Part shown: one piece after another, positions 61,166 through 64,000 of the stretch
How positions within the stretch are numbered: position 1 is the stretch's first letter
Layout: each line of letters opens with the position of its first letter
Notes under the pieces: generated by a model
What the model was told of the DNA's origin: nothing
What the model saw: the letters and a program-made list of their open reading frames with translations, nothing else
Database searches by the model: none
Assembly: GCA_934271065.1 (NCBI GenBank)
Contig: CAKQQQ010000001.1
Coordinates: 310,001 to 374,000 of the forward strand
Length of the DNA stretch: 64,000 bases
DNA from: an uncultured Clostridia bacterium
GTDB lineage: Bacteria; Bacillota; Clostridia; Christensenellales; Borkfalkiaceae
Reading direction: 5' to 3'
Translations under genes and position numbers: made by a program

Positions 61166-62368
61166 TTAAAATCGAAATCGGTTTATGAAATTTTCAAAAA
61201 CTTTTTCGACTAAAGCCGTATCCTTATCTTTTACCGCAAAATAAAACCCGTTTTTGCCCCTTAAACTAAAAATGAAATCGACCGTTTCGCAAACCGTTCG
61301 TGCTATATCGTCGCACAATTCTCCGCCGGTCAGAAAGAAAACGGTAACGCCGTTATCGATAAACGTGACTCTATCGCTAAAATCGTTATACGAACGGCAA
61401 GAATCGTCGTATAAAGCGTTTACGCCGTCGGAATTTTGCGACGAGAAAAGCAATCCGTCAAGCGGATAATCTTTTCCTTTTTTAATTTTAACGAAAGCAC
61501 ACCCGCGTTTGCTTGCCGCAACGAAACCGCTATTTAATTTTTCATCTGAAACGATCGTACAATTCCGCGTCGGCGCAAAAGTGTTTTTAATCACGACGGG
61601 GATTTTTTTATCGATAAGCGGTAATACGGCGTCCGGGTGCAAAACACTTGCTCCGAATTCGCCAAGCCGTCTGATTTGTTCGTACGACAATCGCTTAACG
61701 GGCGCGTTTTGCGAAATAACGCTCGGGTTATAAGCGTAAACCCCGTCTACGTCGGTAAAATCAACGAAGCAATCGGCGTTAATCGCCCTTGCCGCCACCG
61801 CGCCGCTCACGTCTCCGCCACCACGCGATAAAGTAATCACTCTGCCGTCTTCAGTCGCGCCGTAAAACCCGCCGCACACGAACACGCCGCGTTTCTTATA
61901 TTCGTTTCTGATTTTATAATACGTTACGTCTGCGTTAAGCGTAAAATCATCGTTGAAAGTATATATATCGGCCGCGTCAACGAAAGGAAGGTGTAAAAAC
62001 CTTGAAAAGATCAGCGAATATAAATATTCTCCGCGAGATAAAAGAAAATCGGGGGTTATCGCCTTTAAGGCGTAATCCTCGATCTTCATTAGTTCCGATT
62101 CAACGTCGACGTTAAGTTTCAGCGCGGCTTTTAATTTTCTTACCCGTTGAAAAAACGGAGCGAGACTTTTCGCAGGGCTTTCGCCGCAACGTAAATTTTT
62201 CCACGCTTCTATAAGCATATCTGTCGCTTTTGAGTATTCGTCGGTTTTTCCGCCGGCAGAAACGACGATAATTTTTACGTCTTTTTCTATGCGTATCGCG
62301 TCGGCGACTTTTATCAGCGACTTTTCGTCAGCCATAGAAGTTCCGCCGAATTTTGCAACCTTAATCAA
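61166..62368 (-). CDS. Aspartate kinase
   Basis: About 400 residues, close to Bacillus DapG in size. Motifs: KVAKFGGTSMAD at the N terminus, SRGEYLYS, TLSRGGGDVSGAVAA and FTDVDGVYAYNP. The C-terminal regulatory ACT region is present but diverged. It catalyses the first step to Lys, Thr and Met and to diaminopimelate. The start is a TTG at 62368 that overlaps the stop of the small upstream gene (TTGA), so translation is probably coupled. Confidence 0.88.
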   Translation of the reverse strand: MIKVAKFGGTSMADEKSLIKVADAIRIEKDVKIIVVSAGGKTDEYSKATDMLIEAWKNLRCGESPAKSLAPFFQRVRKLKAALKLNVDVESELMKIEDYALKAITPDFLLSRGEYLYSLIFSRFLHLPFVDAADIYTFNDDFTLNADVTYYKIRNEYKKRGVFVCGGFYGATEDGRVITLSRGGGDVSGAVAARAINADCFVDFTDVDGVYAYNPSVISQNAPVKRLSYEQIRRLGEFGASVLHPDAVLPLIDKKIPVVIKNTFAPTRNCTIVSDEKLNSGFVAASKRGCAFVKIKKGKDYPLDGLLFSSQNSDGVNALYDDSCRSYNDFSDRVTFIDNGVTVFFLTGGELCDDIARTVCETVDFIFSLRGKNGFYFAVKDKDTALVEKVFENFINRFRF

Positions 62369-62475
62369 GCCTTGATGACGGCGAACACGAATATTGCGAG
62401 CGCAAGCGCGACGACTGCGCATATTACCGCGCGAACAACTTTCGTACCCGTAGTTTCCTTCCTTTCGTTTTTCAT
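62365..62475 (-). CDS. 36-residue single-span membrane protein
   Basis: ATG at 62475 preceded by AAAGGAGATTTTT, a strong ribosome site. The product has a basic, polar N terminus (KNERKETTGTKVVR), then one hydrophobic helix (about 16-34, VICAVVALALAIFVFAVI) and ends IKA. The stop overlaps the aspartate kinase TTG start. It lies 11 bases after the diadenylate cyclase gene. No family recognised; the role is unknown. Confidence 0.75.
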   Translation of the reverse strand: MKNERKETTGTKVVRAVICAVVALALAIFVFAVIKA

Positions 62476-62486
62476 AAAAATCTCCT

Positions 62487-63314
62487 TTATTTATGGGGCA
62501 AAAAGTCTTGCCAGTAATATTCTTTCAGAGTTTGACGAAGCATTTCGGAATCGGCGTATCTCTTAATCTTTCCGCCTTGCGCAATCGATATTATACCCGT
62601 TTCTTCCGATACGATTAAGGCGGTAACGTTAATCGTTTCCGTTATGCCTATACCCGCCCTGTGACGAGTGCCGAGTTCTTTGGGAATATTAGATTCCTGC
62701 GACAGGGGAAGAAAGCAACCCGAAGCGAGAATTTTAGTGCCGTTGATTATCATCGCGCCGTCGTGCAAAGGCGTTTTCGGGAAAAAGATACTTTCGATAA
62801 GCGCGGCGGATATATCGGAATCAACCACGACGCCGCTTTCAATAATGGCGCGCGGCAAGTTACCGTTTGCAAGTATTATTATAGCCCCCACGTCGTTTTT
62901 AGACATATCCTGCAACGCTTTGATTATTTCGTCTATACACGCGTCGGCCGTATTTTGTTTGGGCGAACCCTTTTCGACGTGTCTGATTTCGCCGCTCTTT
63001 TTTGAAAAAGTTTCCCATATGTCGCGTTTGATTTCAGTTGCGAACAAAGAAGTTTCGGCAACTATAAACAGCGCGGGTACGAGTAAATACGCATACCTTT
63101 CAACCTGATCGTTTTTATCGATTTTGGCAAAGATAAAACCGGTAATAAGAATAAACGCGATAAAGACGAAAATAAGCCATTTCGCGTTATTCCTGTACAA
63201 TAAATTTATTGAAAAAAAGAATAAGGCAAAAAGAGCGATTATCGTCAATACCGAAGCCGCCGGCGTAGAACTGAACGCCGCGCCGAAATTATCGAACACT
63301 TTTTTCAAATCCAT
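62487..63314 (-). CDS. cdaA: Diadenylate cyclase (CdaA/DacA type)
   Basis: A protein of 275 residues. Three N-terminal membrane helices (about 20-40, 46-63, 74-92), then the DAC domain with DGA at 185-187 (TPLHDGAMII) and RHR at 217-219 (GTRHRAGIGI). It makes c-di-AMP, which controls K+ and osmolyte balance. AAGGAGACACAA precedes the ATG. The usual partner genes cdaR and glmM do not follow; a small membrane protein and an aspartate kinase do. Confidence 0.94.
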   Translation of the reverse strand: MDLKKVFDNFGAAFSSTPAASVLTIIALFALFFFSINLLYRNNAKWLIFVFIAFILITGFIFAKIDKNDQVERYAYLLVPALFIVAETSLFATEIKRDIWETFSKKSGEIRHVEKGSPKQNTADACIDEIIKALQDMSKNDVGAIIILANGNLPRAIIESGVVVDSDISAALIESIFFPKTPLHDGAMIINGTKILASGCFLPLSQESNIPKELGTRHRAGIGITETINVTALIVSEETGIISIAQGGKIKRYADSEMLRQTLKEYYWQDFLPHK

Positions 63315-63402
63315 TTGTGTCTCCTTATATAATACGCAAGGTCAACCCGTTTTGTACTAAATTTATATTTTAGGTATACGCTATCCATTGATACGCAACC
63401 AC

Positions 63403-63442
63403 TAGCCGAGCGAGATTCGAACCCCATTAAGTTTTAACGGCG
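63403..63442. repeat. Repeat copy B, T-loop-like
   Basis: TAGCCGAGCGAGATTCGAA followed by CCCCATTAAGTTTTAACGGCG matches copy A (43603-43641) over about 40 bases with few changes. It lies in the 167-base gap between cdaA and holA. The gap has no reading frame. Confidence 0.6.
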
Positions 63443-63481
63443 CAAAATTTGTAAAATCAGCGTTAAACTCTCTTGTTATAC

Positions 63482-64000
63482 TTAGCCGAGTAAAACTTCA
63501 AAAACCGCGTTCCACATTGCGGAAGATTGCTCGATTTTACCGGTTTTGAAAGACTCGTCAAGCGCGCTTAATCCTTCCACTATCTCAAACAATCTCTTCG
63601 GCGTAAACGCCTTTGTCTGTTTGCGGGACATTTTCACGGCGAATTCTTTTACGCCGAGCGCGTCGGCAATATCCGCATCGGACAACTGCGACGTCTGAAC
63701 GTAAAGCAGTCTTCTGAAATAGTAATAAAGCGATACGAAAAGTTTCTGTTTATCCTGCGAAGCGTCGAGCGTATCGTTAAAAGCGGTATACGCTTTATCG
63801 TAGTTTTTTTCGGCGATAAACCCGACTATTTCAAAAAGCGTAAAATCGGTTTCTTTCGCGCAAATATCCCGCACGTCGTCGACGGTTATCGAGCCGCAAC
63901 CGTGTCGATACGCTATCAGTTTGGCAGTCTCTCCGTTTATGCGCGTCATATCGGACTCGCAAAATTCGGCAAGCGCGGAAACGGCGTTTTCGTCAATAGT
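63482..64000 (-). CDS. holA: DNA polymerase III subunit delta, C-terminal part (cut by window edge)
   Basis: The frame is open to the window edge, giving the last 172 residues. RINGETAKLIAYRHGCGSITVDDVRDIC and the helical C terminus (LFVSLYYYFRRLLYVQT, LGVKEFAVKMSRKQ) match the collar region of HolA, the clamp-loader delta subunit. The first half lies outside. An internal ATG at 63949 is not the true start. Confidence 0.88.
   Translation of the reverse strand, partial: TIDENAVSALAEFCESDMTRINGETAKLIAYRHGCGSITVDDVRDICAKETDFTLFEIVGFIAEKNYDKAYTAFNDTLDASQDKQKLFVSLYYYFRRLLYVQTSQLSDADIADALGVKEFAVKMSRKQTKAFTPKRLFEIVEGLSALDESFKTGKIEQSSAMWNAVFEVLLG

Overview
The window is a dense, mostly minus-strand stretch of bacterial chromosome. 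Gene content and order point to an uncultured member of the Clostridia. Examples are ruvC-ruvA-ruvB-queA-tgt-yajC-TIGR04086-secD-secF-recJ-relA-MBL-hemZ, prs-pth-mfd, infC-rpmI-rplT, rho, tilS-hpt and a DacA/CdaA-type diadenylate cyclase. That assignment is inferred from synteny; no rRNA gene is present. No IS element, prophage or CRISPR array was seen.

Layout. 0.0-2.5 kb: a partial feoA-feoA-feoB iron uptake operon, divergent from a TetR regulator, an RsuA-type pseudouridine synthase and a DUF378 membrane protein. 2.5-8.3 kb: a GalM-like protein with altered catalytic positions, MgtE, a MATE exporter, pyridoxal kinase and UppP. 8.4-17.6 kb: pnp, rpsO, hemZ, an MBL hydrolase, relA/spoT and recJ. 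17.6-26.9 kb: secF, secD, a TIGR04086 protein, yajC, tgt, queA, ruvB, ruvA, ruvC and a lipoprotein HtrA protease. 27-30.2 kb: yebC, a SpoU methyltransferase, rplT, rpmI and infC, the last with an AUU start and an L20-type leader. 30.2-37.5 kb: a SurA/PrsA-like lipoprotein, mfd, pth and prs. 37.6-43 kb: a six-gene operon mtnN - patatin - AroA/AroE fusion - CPBP protease - rlmH - tadA. 43-52.3 kb: a class I glutamine amidotransferase, rho behind a UlaG-like MBL gene, two flavoproteins, a coiled-coil membrane protein, hpt and tilS.

52.4-60.6 kb is the accessory part. It is bounded by tRNA genes (fMet, Met and Glu at the left; Leu-UAG at the right, with Leu-AAG inside). It holds an AT-rich NYN/OST-HTH gene, a decayed gene tail, a second MATE exporter, and an overlapping ABC exporter / S24-S26 peptidase / HprK-like kinase trio that resembles the accessory genes of peptide (RiPP) clusters. 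A WYL regulator and a very AT-rich unknown gene follow. 60.6-64 kb returns to core genes: FucU, aspartokinase, an unlisted-size 36-residue membrane protein, diadenylate cyclase and the C-terminal part of holA.

Regulatory sequence is easy to read. Many promoters match TTGACA-17-TATAAT closely, and strong hairpin terminators separate the units. Several lead genes have a -10 box only 5-8 bases before the start codon and no Shine-Dalgarno site, which suggests leaderless mRNAs. The most unusual items are the AroA-AroE fusion with both active sites rewritten, the GalM homologue lacking its catalytic His/Glu residues, the hairpin that buries the ribosome binding site of the TIGR04086 gene, twin operators around the feo promoter, an initiator tRNA with an extra base in its T stem, and the RiPP-like trio without a visible precursor.
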